DNA from: Cellulosimicrobium cellulans
GTDB taxonomy: Bacteria > Actinomycetota > Actinomycetes > Actinomycetales > Cellulomonadaceae
NCBI RefSeq assembly: GCF_016921195.1
Contig: NZ_JAFGYF010000003.1
Location: 1-64,000 of the forward strand
DNA: 64,000 bases
Reading direction: 5' to 3'
Positions 48,365 to 56,101 of this stretch are shown here, piece after piece (position 1 is the first letter of the stretch; each line of letters starts with the position of its first letter). The notes under the pieces were generated by a model that did not search any database, had not been told where the DNA came from, and saw only the letters and a list, made by a program, of their open reading frames with translations. Made by a program: the position numbers and the translations under genes.

Positions 48365-49648
48365 ATGGCCGAGTTCGCCGCCGAGGTCTACCAGAACGAG
48401 TTCCTGTCCGAGGGCGCCACGGACGTCCACGCGATCGTCACCGTGACGTGCACGGGTGCCGGCAGCGCGGGGAGCGCCAGCGGTGCGGGCGGGGTCGCCG
48501 AGATCATCATGGTCGACACGTCCGGGTCGATGTCCGGCCGCAACATGGAGGCCGCCAAGCACGCCGCCCAGGTCGCCGTGGACCAGATCCTCGACGGGAC
48601 GTGGTTCGCGATCGTGGGCGGCAGCCACGTCGCGAACCGCATCTTCCCGTACCCCAACGCGCGCATGGCGATGGTCCAGATGGAGCCGGGCGCGCGCGCC
48701 GAGGCGAAGCGCGCGATCTCGATGCTCACGCCCGGCGGCGGCACGGCGATGAGCACGTGGCTGCGCCTCGCGGACCAGCTCTTCGCGACCGTCCCGCAGG
48801 CCACCCAGCGGCACGCGATCCTCCTCACCGACGGCAAGAACGAGTCGGAGCCGCGCGCGAACCTGTCCGCGGCGGTCCGCGACGTCACGGGCCACTTCCA
48901 GTGCGACGCGCGCGGCGTCGGCTCGCGGTGGCAGGTCGACGAGCTGCGCGAGATCTCGACCGCTCTCCTCGGCACGGTGGACCTCATCGCGGACCCGAAC
49001 GAGATCGCGGCCGACTTCGAGAAGCTCATGCAGGCGTCCATGGCCCGCGGCGTGGCCTCGGCCGACCTCCGCGTGTGGGCCCCGCAGGGCTCCCAGGTGC
49101 TGTTCGTGCGCCAGGTCGCGCCGACCGTCGAGGACCTCACCCACCGCCGCTCCGAGGTCAACCCGCTCACGGGCGCCTACCCGACCGGCTCGTGGGGCGA
49201 CGAGTCGCGCGACTACCACGTCGCCGTGCGCGTCGCGTCGAAGCCGGTCGGGTCGGAGCAGCTCGCGGCGCGCGTGCAGCTCGCGGTGAACGGCGAGGTC
49301 GTCTCGTCGGGCCTGGTCAAGGCCAAGTGGTCCGACGACGAGTCGCTCACCACGCGCATCAACCCCGAGGTCGCGCACTACACGGGCCAGACCGAGCTCG
49401 CCGCGGCCATCCAGGAGGGCCTCGCCGCCAAGGCGGCGGGCGACGAGGCGACGGCGACCGTCAAGCTCGGGCGCGCCGTGCAGCTCGCCCAGCAGACCGG
49501 CAACGACGAGGCGACGTCGCGGCTGCGCAAGGTCGTCGACATCGACAACGAGGAGCAGGGGACGGTGCGCCTCAAGCGCAACACCTCGACCCTGGACGAG
49601 ATGGCGCTCGACACCGCCTCGACGAAGACGACCCGGGTCCGCCGGTGA
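48365..49648 (+). CDS. VWA domain protein of the pknG cluster
   Basis: A 427-residue soluble protein. A von Willebrand factor A domain covers about residues 40-235. The metal-ion-dependent adhesion site is complete in outline: IIMVDTSGSMSG (DxSxS), the Thr in GGGTAMST, and Asp in LLTDGKNES. The C-terminal half is beta-rich, then ends in a helical repeat (AIQEGLAAKAAGDEATATVKLGRAVQLAQQTGN) and a short DNEEQGTVRLKRNTSTLDEMALDT tail. That tail contains Thr residues in an acidic setting that could be kinase targets; this is speculation. VWA proteins accompany kinases and TelA/TerD in stress systems. It has a GAAGGAGCC site and is joined by GTGA to the FHA gene. Confidence 0.9.
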   Translation: MAEFAAEVYQNEFLSEGATDVHAIVTVTCTGAGSAGSASGAGGVAEIIMVDTSGSMSGRNMEAAKHAAQVAVDQILDGTWFAIVGGSHVANRIFPYPNARMAMVQMEPGARAEAKRAISMLTPGGGTAMSTWLRLADQLFATVPQATQRHAILLTDGKNESEPRANLSAAVRDVTGHFQCDARGVGSRWQVDELREISTALLGTVDLIADPNEIAADFEKLMQASMARGVASADLRVWAPQGSQVLFVRQVAPTVEDLTHRRSEVNPLTGAYPTGSWGDESRDYHVAVRVASKPVGSEQLAARVQLAVNGEVVSSGLVKAKWSDDESLTTRINPEVAHYTGQTELAAAIQEGLAAKAAGDEATATVKLGRAVQLAQQTGNDEATSRLRKVVDIDNEEQGTVRLKRNTSTLDEMALDTASTKTTRVRR

Positions 49649-50565
49649 GCGCCGTCGTCTGCCCCAACGGGCACCCGTCCGAGTCGACCGACTACTGCGA
49701 CGTGTGCGGCGAGCCGATCGGCGCCGCGTCGGCACCCGTCGCGTCCGCCCCGAGCGGCTCGGCGCCCGCGCCGGGCGGCGCCGCGACCGCGCCCGCGACG
49801 ACGTGCCCGAACTGCGGGTCCCCGGCCCCCGACGGCGCGCTGTTCTGCGAGAACTGCGGCTACGACTTCACGACGGGCGCCCTGCCCGACCCGGTCGAGC
49901 CCCCGTCCGCGCTCTCGCTCGACCCGCCGTCGCGCCCGACACCGCCCGCACCCGCGGCACCCGCGGGAGGCACGGCCTCGGGGTCCACCCCGCCCGCGCC
50001 GTCGGCCTCCGGCGCGACCCCGGCGTCGTCGTCGACCCCGCCCCCGCTGCCCGCCCCGACGACGCCCACCGCTCCCGAGGCGGGTGCCGCAGGCGAGCCG
50101 GCCGACCCGGGCGTCCCCGCGACGTCGGGCACCCACCTGCCCACGCCCCCGGTCCCGGGACCGGACCAGTGGGTCGTCGAGATCTGGATCGACCCCGACT
50201 GGTACACGGCCCAGCAGCCCGAGGACCCGATGCCCTCCGCGGGACTGCCCGGTCTCGTCGTGCTGCGCGAGCGGAGCGTGCTCGTCGGGCGGCCGTCGGT
50301 GTCGCGGGGCATCCACCCGCAGGTCGACTGCGGCGCGGACACCGGCGTCTCGCGTCGGCACTGCCAGCTCAGCACCGACGGCCAGCGGTGGTGGGTCGAG
50401 GACCTGCAGTCGTCGAACGGGACCTACGTGAGCCCCGCGGGCGAGCCGCTCCCGACGGACCCGATCCCCGCCGGCCAGCGCCGCGAGCTGGCCGACGGGG
50501 ACCGGATCTACCTCGGCGCCTGGACGCGGCTCGTCGTCCGCAAGGCGCTCCCGGGCGAGGTCTGA
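49645..50565 (+). CDS. FHA domain protein with two zinc ribbons
   Basis: A 306-residue protein. Two N-terminal zinc ribbons (CPNGHPSESTDYCDVCGEP and CPNCGSPAPDGALFCENCGYDF) are followed by ~115 Pro/Ala/Ser-rich residues and a C-terminal FHA domain (about 205-300). The phosphothreonine-binding motifs are intact: SVLVGRPS, GVSRRHCQL and SSNGTYV. FHA domains bind pThr peptides, so this is the likely reader of the PknG-type kinase, in the place GarA/OdhI holds elsewhere. It differs from GarA in having ribbons and no recognised N-terminal ETTS motif. Gene ends 7 bp from the convergent hsp20 stop. Confidence 0.92.
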   Translation: MSAVVCPNGHPSESTDYCDVCGEPIGAASAPVASAPSGSAPAPGGAATAPATTCPNCGSPAPDGALFCENCGYDFTTGALPDPVEPPSALSLDPPSRPTPPAPAAPAGGTASGSTPPAPSASGATPASSSTPPPLPAPTTPTAPEAGAAGEPADPGVPATSGTHLPTPPVPGPDQWVVEIWIDPDWYTAQQPEDPMPSAGLPGLVVLRERSVLVGRPSVSRGIHPQVDCGADTGVSRRHCQLSTDGQRWWVEDLQSSNGTYVSPAGEPLPTDPIPAGQRRELADGDRIYLGAWTRLVVRKALPGEV

Positions 50566-50576
50566 GCCGCGCTCAG
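50562..50576. terminator. Short hairpin between FHA gene and hsp20
   Basis: CTGAGC (50562-50567) pairs with GCTCAG (50571-50576) and includes the stop codons of both convergent genes. The stem is only 6 bp with a 3-nt loop, so terminator function is tentative. Confidence 0.35.
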
Positions 50577-51058
50577 CCCTCGCTCGCCAGAGGCTCGGCC
50601 TCGGCCGTGATCTGCGTCGCCGCACCGCCGCCCGCGCGGTGCGCGACCTCGATCCGGCGGGGCCGGGCCTCCTCGGCGACCGGGATCGTCAGCGACAGCA
50701 CGCCGTCCTCGTACGACGCCGAGATCTTGTCGAGGGCGAGCCCGCGCCCCACCGTGAGCTGGCGCGCGTAGGTGCCCGAGGGCCGCTCGCGCGCGAGCCA
50801 CTGGACGTCGGGGTCGGTCCGCGGGCTGCGCTCGGCGCGGATCGTCAGCGTGCGGTCCTCGACGGACACGTCGATCGTCCCCGGGTCGACGCCGGGAAGG
50901 TCCACGGTCAGGACGTAGTGGTCACCCGCCCGGAACAGGTCGAGCGGCATGCCGCCCGACGCCGACGCGGCGGTCGCGCGAGCCCCGGACGCGAGCTGGC
51001 CGACCAGCCGGTCCATCGCGTCGAAGGTGCTCGTGAACGGGTCGATCATCGCAGCCAC
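50573..51058 (-). CDS. Hsp20/alpha-crystallin small heat-shock protein
   Basis: A 161-residue small heat-shock protein that holds unfolding proteins until refolded. The alpha-crystallin domain (about 40-140) includes FRAGDHYVLTVDLPGVDPGTIDVSVEDRTLTIRAERS and KISASYEDGVLSLTIPVAE. GTG at 51058 was chosen because AGGAGG lies 8 nt upstream; the ATG three codons later is an alternative. A near-perfect CIRCE element overlapping a promoter lies about 95 bp upstream, so HrcA repression and heat induction are expected. It is monocistronic. Confidence 0.93.
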   Translation of the reverse strand: MAAMIDPFTSTFDAMDRLVGQLASGARATAASASGGMPLDLFRAGDHYVLTVDLPGVDPGTIDVSVEDRTLTIRAERSPRTDPDVQWLARERPSGTYARQLTVGRGLALDKISASYEDGVLSLTIPVAEEARPRRIEVAHRAGGGAATQITAEAEPLASEG

Positions 51059-51151
51059 ACCTCTCACCTCCTCGTCGGTCGGCCCCGGACCGTCCGGGAC
51101 CGGTCGGTGCTCCCGCGAGGTAGGCACCTCGCGGGCGGCTACACGTCTGTT

Positions 51152-51178
51152 TTAGCACTCGGGCCCCGAGAGTGCCAA
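51152..51178 (-). promoter_or_regulatory. CIRCE element (HrcA operator) over the hsp20 promoter
   Basis: TTAGCACTC (51152-51160), nine bases, then GAGTGCCAA (51170-51178) matches the CIRCE consensus TTAGCACTC-N9-GAGTGCTAA with one mismatch. On the minus strand the half-sites coincide with a -35 TTGGCA (51178-51173) and a -10 TAAAAC (51154-51149) 18 nt apart, so HrcA binding would block the promoter. Confidence 0.9.
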
Positions 51179-51260
51179 GAGGTCCTCGTGGCTCTCCGCA
51201 CCCGGCGCACGGGACCGCGGTTGTCGACATCCTCCGAGGCCGCTCCCCGTCGGCGCGGTG

Positions 51261-51283
51261 GGGTTGGCGGAACCCTCCAACCC
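51261..51283. promoter_or_regulatory. Inverted repeat upstream of bioY
   Basis: GGGTTGG (51261-51267) and CCAACCC (51277-51283) are perfect complements around a 9-nt spacer, 135 bp before bioY. It could be an operator or a leader hairpin. It does not match the BioQ or BirA sites I remember. Confidence 0.35.
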
Positions 51284-51417
51284 GTTGTGCGATCCGTGCA
51301 CGCGGAGCCACCGCCGTCGTCCGTGGCCCCGTCGCTGCGCACGGCCGTCGCCGGGGAGAGTGGACCTGGCCACGACGGGTCGAGCACGGGCCCGCGACGA
51401 CGACGCAGGGAGCGCCC

Positions 51418-52098
51418 ATGACCGACACCTCGACCGGGACGACCACCGGGACACCGCGGACCGCCACGACGACGCCCGGCCCGGTCGCCGTGGCCCGCGG
51501 ACCGCTCGCGCTCGACGCGGGCGACGCGGCGCGCGTCGCGACGTTCGCAGCGCTGGTCGCGGTGCTCGGGATGCCGGGATCGATCGCGCTGTTCGGCAAC
51601 GCGGTCCCGATCACGCTCCAGACGCTCGGCGTCATGCTCGCGGGCGCGCTCCTCGGCGCGTGGCGCGGGTCGCTCGCCGCCGCGACCTTCCTCGCGCTCG
51701 CGGCCGCCGGGCTCCCGGTCCTCGCGGGCGGGCGCGGCGGCCTCGGCGCGTTCGTCGGCCCGTCGGCGGGCTACCTGGTCGGCTTCCTCGCGGGGGCGGC
51801 GGTCGTGGGCTGGCTCGTCGACCGGCTCGGCCGGGTGACGTTCGGCCGCGTTCTCGTGGCGTGCCTGGTCGGCGGGGTCGGGGTCGTCTACGCGTTCGGC
51901 GTCCCGGTCCAGTCGCTCGTCACGGGGGTGCCGCTCCCGACGACGGCCCAGCTCTCGCTCGCGTTCCTGCCCGGCGACGTCCTCAAGGCGCTGGCCGCCG
52001 CGGCGATCACCGTCGGCGTCGTGCGGGCCTACCCGGCCGCCCGCCGGAGCGGACGCACCGCCGGCCGCCGCGCGACCGCCGGCCCCGCCTCGTCCTGA
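51418..52098 (+). CDS. bioY: BioY biotin transporter S component
   Basis: A 226-residue membrane protein with about six helices, the substrate-binding subunit of a biotin ECF transporter. After a Thr/Pro/Gly-rich tail, the family core is seen in GNAVPITLQTLGVMLAGALLGAWRGSLAAATFLALAAAGLPVLAGGRGGLGAFVGPSAGYLVGFLAGA, with the conserved VPITLQTL and GPSAGYL segments. ATG was chosen at the end of a GGGAGCGCCC stretch. It heads a five-gene operon containing its own energising subunits BioM and BioN and two acyl-CoA enzymes. Confidence 0.94.
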   Translation: MTDTSTGTTTGTPRTATTTPGPVAVARGPLALDAGDAARVATFAALVAVLGMPGSIALFGNAVPITLQTLGVMLAGALLGAWRGSLAAATFLALAAAGLPVLAGGRGGLGAFVGPSAGYLVGFLAGAAVVGWLVDRLGRVTFGRVLVACLVGGVGVVYAFGVPVQSLVTGVPLPTTAQLSLAFLPGDVLKALAAAAITVGVVRAYPAARRSGRTAGRRATAGPASS

Positions 52099-52117
52099 CA
52101 CCTGCGAGAGTGTCCGC

Positions 52118-53614
52118 GTGCCCGTCGCCCACCAGGTCCTGACGCACGCCGCCGACCCGGCGGTGCGCGACCGTGCCGCCCTGCGCACGCCCGAGCGGTC
52201 GCGCACCTATGCCGCGCTCGCCGCGGACCTTCGCGCGGGCGCGACGCACCTCGCGGCGACGGGCACGCGCCCCGGCGACCTCGTCGCCGTCTCCCTTCCC
52301 GACCCCCTGGACCTGCTCACGGCGGTCCTGGCCGCCGACCACCTCGGCGCCACGCCCCTCGTCTGCGACCCGGCGTGGCCGCGCGCCCACCGTGCCGAGG
52401 TCCTGCGCACGCTCGCGCCCCGCACGTTCGTCGAGGTGCCGCTGCCGCGCGGGACCAGCGCGGTCCTGGACCCCGTGCCGGGGACCGCCCCGCAGGGGGG
52501 AGCGAGCCCCGGCACGGGCCACGTGCCCGCCCCGGACGACCTCGCGTGGGCGGGCTTCTCCTCGGGCAGCACGGGCCGGCCGCGCGCGGTCGTGCGCACG
52601 CGCGCGTCGTGGGCAGGGTCGTTCGACGACGTCACGCGGCTCCTCGGCCTCCGTCCTGCGGACACGGTGCTCGTCCCGGGTCCGCTCGCGTCGTCCCTCT
52701 ACTGCTTCGCCGCCGTGCACACGCTCGCGGTCGGCGCGTGCGCGTACCTCACGCGCACGCCCGCGGCCACGACGTCCGCGCTCGCGAGCAGCGACGTCGT
52801 CCACCTCGTGCCGCAGGTCCTCGACGACGTGCTCGACGCCGTCGCGGCGGGCGCGCCGTCGAGGCTGCGGCACGCGGTCGTCGGCGGCGCGTCCCTCGCC
52901 CCGGGGGCGCGGTCGCGCGCGGCGGCCCTCGGCATCGACGTGCTCGCCTACTACGGCGCGGTCGAGCTGTCGTTCGTCGCCTACGACCCGGACGGGTCGG
53001 GGCTGCGCGCCTTCCCGGGCGTCGAGCTCGCGGTGCGGCCGCTGCCCCGCGCGAGCGTCGGCGAGGTCTGGGTGCGCTCCCCCTGGGTCTCGCAGGGGTA
53101 CCTCGCGCACGCCACGGGTCCGCTGCGGCGCGACGGCGCGTGGAGCACCGTCGGCGACCTCGCCGACCCCCTGCCCGAGCCCCCGACGAGAGCCGCGCCC
53201 TCGTCGGCGTCGGTGCCGGCGGCGACGCCCGGCGGGGCCGCGCGCGGCGGGCTCGTGCTCCGCGGACGCGGTGACGGCGCGATCCTCACCGGCGGGTCGA
53301 CCGTCGTGCCCGAGGACGTCGAGGTCGTGCTGCGCGCGGTGCCCGGGGTGCGAGACGTCGTCGTGCTCGGGACCTCGCACCGTCGCCTCGGTGCGGTCGT
53401 GAGCGCCGTCGTGGAGTGCGACGACCGCCCGGGCCTGCGCGCCCACCTCGAGCGTGTGGCGCGCGCGGCGCTCGCCCCGGCGCAACGGCCGCGGCGCTGG
53501 TACGGCACGCGCGCCCTCCCGCGGACCCCGTCCGGCAAGCCCGCGCGCGGGGCCGTGAGCGAGGCGCTCGGGGCGACCGAGCTCGGGCGGTCGGGCCTGG
53601 AGCCGCTGCGATGA
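52118..53614 (+). CDS. AMP-binding acyl-CoA synthetase-like protein in the bioY operon
   Basis: A 498-residue member of the ANL adenylating enzymes. The phosphate loop is FSSGSTGRPRAVVRT, the A5-like motif is AYYGAVELSF (usually YGxTE), the hinge region is around VGDLAD and the C-terminal catalytic Lys is in RTPSGKPARG. It would activate a carboxylic acid as acyl-AMP and then probably acyl-CoA. Its place between bioY and bioMN suggests an acid linked to biotin precursors, such as pimelate or a fatty acid, but this is inference. GTG starts 19 bp after bioY; the stop overlaps the thiolase ATG. Confidence 0.85.
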   Translation: MPVAHQVLTHAADPAVRDRAALRTPERSRTYAALAADLRAGATHLAATGTRPGDLVAVSLPDPLDLLTAVLAADHLGATPLVCDPAWPRAHRAEVLRTLAPRTFVEVPLPRGTSAVLDPVPGTAPQGGASPGTGHVPAPDDLAWAGFSSGSTGRPRAVVRTRASWAGSFDDVTRLLGLRPADTVLVPGPLASSLYCFAAVHTLAVGACAYLTRTPAATTSALASSDVVHLVPQVLDDVLDAVAAGAPSRLRHAVVGGASLAPGARSRAAALGIDVLAYYGAVELSFVAYDPDGSGLRAFPGVELAVRPLPRASVGEVWVRSPWVSQGYLAHATGPLRRDGAWSTVGDLADPLPEPPTRAAPSSASVPAATPGGAARGGLVLRGRGDGAILTGGSTVVPEDVEVVLRAVPGVRDVVVLGTSHRRLGAVVSAVVECDDRPGLRAHLERVARAALAPAQRPRRWYGTRALPRTPSGKPARGAVSEALGATELGRSGLEPLR

Positions 53615-54801
53615 GCGCGCGCGGTGGGTGGGACGCGCCCGTGGTCGTGGCCGCGCGACGCACGTGGCTGGGGACGGCCGGGCACGGGCACCGGTCGCTG
53701 TCCGAGGTCGACCTCGCAGCCGGGGCCCTCGGCGCGACGCTCGGCGACGCGCGCGCCTTCGGGATCGAGGCCGACGTCGCGGACGTCGTGCTGGGCTGCT
53801 GCAGGGGGCCGGGCGGGAACGTCGCCCGGGTCGCGGCGCTCGCCGCGGGCCTGGGCGTCGCCGTCCCCGGCCTCACCGTCGACCGCCAGTGCGCCTCCGG
53901 CCTCGCGGCGGTGCTCCTCGCTGCGCAGCAGGTCCGCGCGGGCGAGGCCCGCCTCGTCCTCGCGGGCGGGACCGAGAGCGCGTCGCGCTCCCCCGCGAGC
54001 GCGCACCGCACGGCGTGGGGCGACGTGCCGTTCGCGCGCGCCGCGTTCGCCCCGACGCCGTGGGCCGACCCCGGCATGGGGGCGGCCGCCGACGAGCTCG
54101 CGCGCCGCCGCGGCGTGACCCGTGAGCGCCAGGAGGCGTACGCGGTGCGCAGCCACGCGCGTGCCCTCGCGGCGCACGCGGGCGGGCGGTTCGCGGCCGA
54201 GACCGTCCGGGTCGGCGTCCCGGGTCGCGCGCTCGCGCGCGACGAGCGCGCACGCCGCCTCGACCCTGCCGTGCTCGCCCGGCTCTCCCCGGCCTTCACG
54301 CCCGGCGGCACCGTCACCGCCGCCACCGCGAGCCCGGTCAGCGACGGCGCTGCGACCGTCGCCGTCGTGCCCGAGGACGTCCGGCGCGGCCTCGGGGTCC
54401 CCGGCCTGCGCGTGCTCGCGTCCGCGACCGTCGGCTGCGACCCCGCGGTGCCCGGCTGGGGACCCGTCCCGGCCGTGCGTGCCGTGCTCGACCGCGCAGG
54501 TGTCGGCGTCGAGGACCTCGCGGCGGTCGAGGTCGTCGAGGCGTTCGCCGCACAGGCCCTCGCGATCACCGACGCGCTCGGCCTGGACCCTCTGGGCGAC
54601 CCGGACGACGACGTGCGCGTGTGCGCCGACGGCGGCGCGCTCGCGCTCGGGCACCCGTGGGGCGCGAGCGGGGCGGTGTCCGTCGTGCGGCTGTTCTCCC
54701 GGCTCGTGCGCGAGGGCGCGCCGGCCGGGACGCTGGGTCTCGCGACGGCCGCGGTCGGGGGCGGGCTGGGCGTCGCGGCCCTCCTGGAGGTCGTCCGGTG
54801 A
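53611..54801 (+). CDS. Thiolase-family protein lacking the second catalytic Cys
   Basis: A 396-residue thiolase-fold protein. The nucleophile Cys is present (TVDRQCASGL), as is the His of GGALALGHPWGASG. The C-terminal active-site Cys, normally in a C-x-GG-x-G motif, is Ala (LATAAVGGGLG), and the Asn of NEAFA is Val (VVEAFA). Without these, Claisen condensation or thiolysis should be crippled, so it may do acyl transfer, bind acyl-CoA or have another role. It overlaps the ligase upstream (ATGA) and bioM downstream (GTGA), so it is firmly part of the biotin operon. Confidence 0.88.
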   Translation: MSARGGWDAPVVVAARRTWLGTAGHGHRSLSEVDLAAGALGATLGDARAFGIEADVADVVLGCCRGPGGNVARVAALAAGLGVAVPGLTVDRQCASGLAAVLLAAQQVRAGEARLVLAGGTESASRSPASAHRTAWGDVPFARAAFAPTPWADPGMGAAADELARRRGVTRERQEAYAVRSHARALAAHAGGRFAAETVRVGVPGRALARDERARRLDPAVLARLSPAFTPGGTVTAATASPVSDGAATVAVVPEDVRRGLGVPGLRVLASATVGCDPAVPGWGPVPAVRAVLDRAGVGVEDLAAVEVVEAFAAQALAITDALGLDPLGDPDDDVRVCADGGALALGHPWGASGAVSVVRLFSRLVREGAPAGTLGLATAAVGGGLGVAALLEVVR

Positions 54802-55487
54802 TCGGCTGCACCGTCCGGCTCGCGGACGTGCACGTGCGACTCGGCGAGCGGGAGGTGCTGCGCGGGATCGACCTCGAGCTGCGCGAGCGGCGCGTGGGGA
54901 TCGTCGGGGCGAACGGCTCCGGCAAGAGCACGCTCGCGCGCCTGCTCAACGGGTTGGTCGTGCCGACGTCGGGCCGCGTCCTGGTCGACGGGCTCGACAC
55001 CCGGCGCGACGGCGCCGCGGTCCGGCGGCGCGTCGGCTTCGTGTTCACGGACCCGGACGCGCAGATCGTCATGCCCACCGTCGCGGAGGACGTGGCGTAC
55101 TCGCTGCGTCGTGTCCCCGCGGCCGAGCGCGACGCGCTCGTGCGGACGGCCCTCGCCGCGCGCGGCCTGGCGGGCCACGCGGACCACCCCGCGCACCTGC
55201 TCTCGGGCGGGCAGAAGCAGCTCCTCGCGCTGACGTCGGTGCTCGCCGCCGAGCCGCGGCTCGTCGTCGCCGACGAGCCGACGACGCTCCTCGACCTGCG
55301 CAACACGCGGCGGTTCGCCGCGGAGCTCGCCGGGCTCCCCCAGCAGGTCGTGCTCGTCTCGCACGACCTGTCCCTCATGGACGCGATGGACCGCGTGCTC
55401 GTGGTCGACGACGGGCGGGTCGTCGCGGACGACGCGCCGGGGCCCGCCGTCGCGCACTACCGGCGCCTCGTCGAGGGGGCGTCGTGA
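54798..55487 (+). CDS. bioM: BioM/EcfA-type ABC ATPase of the biotin ECF transporter
   Basis: A 229-residue ABC ATPase. Walker A is GANGSGKST, the Q-loop VFTDPDAQIVMPTVAEDVAYSL is typical of ECF ATPases, the signature is LSGGQKQLLAL, Walker B VVADEPTTLLD, and the H-loop SHD. It energises BioY through the T component. A single ATPase, as in BioMNY systems, probably forms a homodimer. GTGA overlaps with thiolase and bioN. Confidence 0.92.
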   Translation: MIGCTVRLADVHVRLGEREVLRGIDLELRERRVGIVGANGSGKSTLARLLNGLVVPTSGRVLVDGLDTRRDGAAVRRRVGFVFTDPDAQIVMPTVAEDVAYSLRRVPAAERDALVRTALAARGLAGHADHPAHLLSGGQKQLLALTSVLAAEPRLVVADEPTTLLDLRNTRRFAAELAGLPQQVVLVSHDLSLMDAMDRVLVVDDGRVVADDAPGPAVAHYRRLVEGAS

Positions 55488-56083
55488 CGGCGGGGACGTA
55501 CCGACCGGGGGCGTCGGTGCTGCACCGGGCGCCCGCCGGGGCGAAGCTCGTGGGGCTGGCCGTGACGTCCGCCGTCGTGCTGCTGGCGTCCTCGCCCCCG
55601 GCGGTCGCCGGGGTCGTCCTCGGCGTCGGCGTGCTCTACGCGGTCGCCGGCGTGGGGTGGAGCGCGGCGTGGGAGCAGGTCCGCCCGCTGCGCCTCGTCG
55701 TACCCGTGCTCCTCGTCGTCCAGTGGCTCGCCCTCGGGCCGGTGCCCGCGGTCGTCCTCACGACCCGGCTCGTCGCGCTCGTCGCCCTCGCCGGGCTCGT
55801 GCTGCTGACGACCCGGACCTCCGCCGTCCTCGCGGCGATCGAGCGCGGCCTGCGGCCGCTGCGGCGCCTCGGGGTCGACGTCGACCGCGCCGCCCTCGTC
55901 CTCGCGCTCGCCGTGCGCTGCGTCCCCGTCGTCGCCGCGCTCGCGCAGCGCGTGCGCGACGCGTGCCGCGCACGTGGCCGCGAGCACGACGTCCGCGCGT
56001 ACGCCGTCCCCCTCGTCGTCGGAGCGCTGCGCCAGGCCGACGCGCTCGGCGACGCCCTGCGCGCTCGCGGGCTCGACGACTGA
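55484..56083 (+). CDS. bioN: BioN/EcfT transmembrane component of the biotin ECF transporter
   Basis: A 199-residue membrane protein with four to five helices (for example LVGLAVTSAVVLLASS and VVPVLLVVQWLALGPV). The C-terminal cytoplasmic part holds the two coupling motifs of T components, ARGREHDVR and ARGLDD, which contact the ATPase. It is shorter than general EcfT proteins, as usual for BioN. It is the last gene of the operon; its stop lies 18 bp from the convergent MFS gene stop. Confidence 0.92.
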   Translation: MTAGTYRPGASVLHRAPAGAKLVGLAVTSAVVLLASSPPAVAGVVLGVGVLYAVAGVGWSAAWEQVRPLRLVVPVLLVVQWLALGPVPAVVLTTRLVALVALAGLVLLTTRTSAVLAAIERGLRPLRRLGVDVDRAALVLALAVRCVPVVAALAQRVRDACRARGREHDVRAYAVPLVVGALRQADALGDALRARGLDD

Positions 56084-56101
56084 CGACCTCCCGTCGAGGC
56101 T

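Larger units (their letters stand above)
51059..51417. other. Intergenic region between hsp20 and bioY
   Basis: This 359-bp divergent region contains the hsp20 leader, its promoter and CIRCE near 51150-51178, and an inverted repeat at 51261-51283 in front of bioY. I find no further gene; the open frame entering bioY from 51172 lacks coding character before the chosen ATG. Confidence 0.5.
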
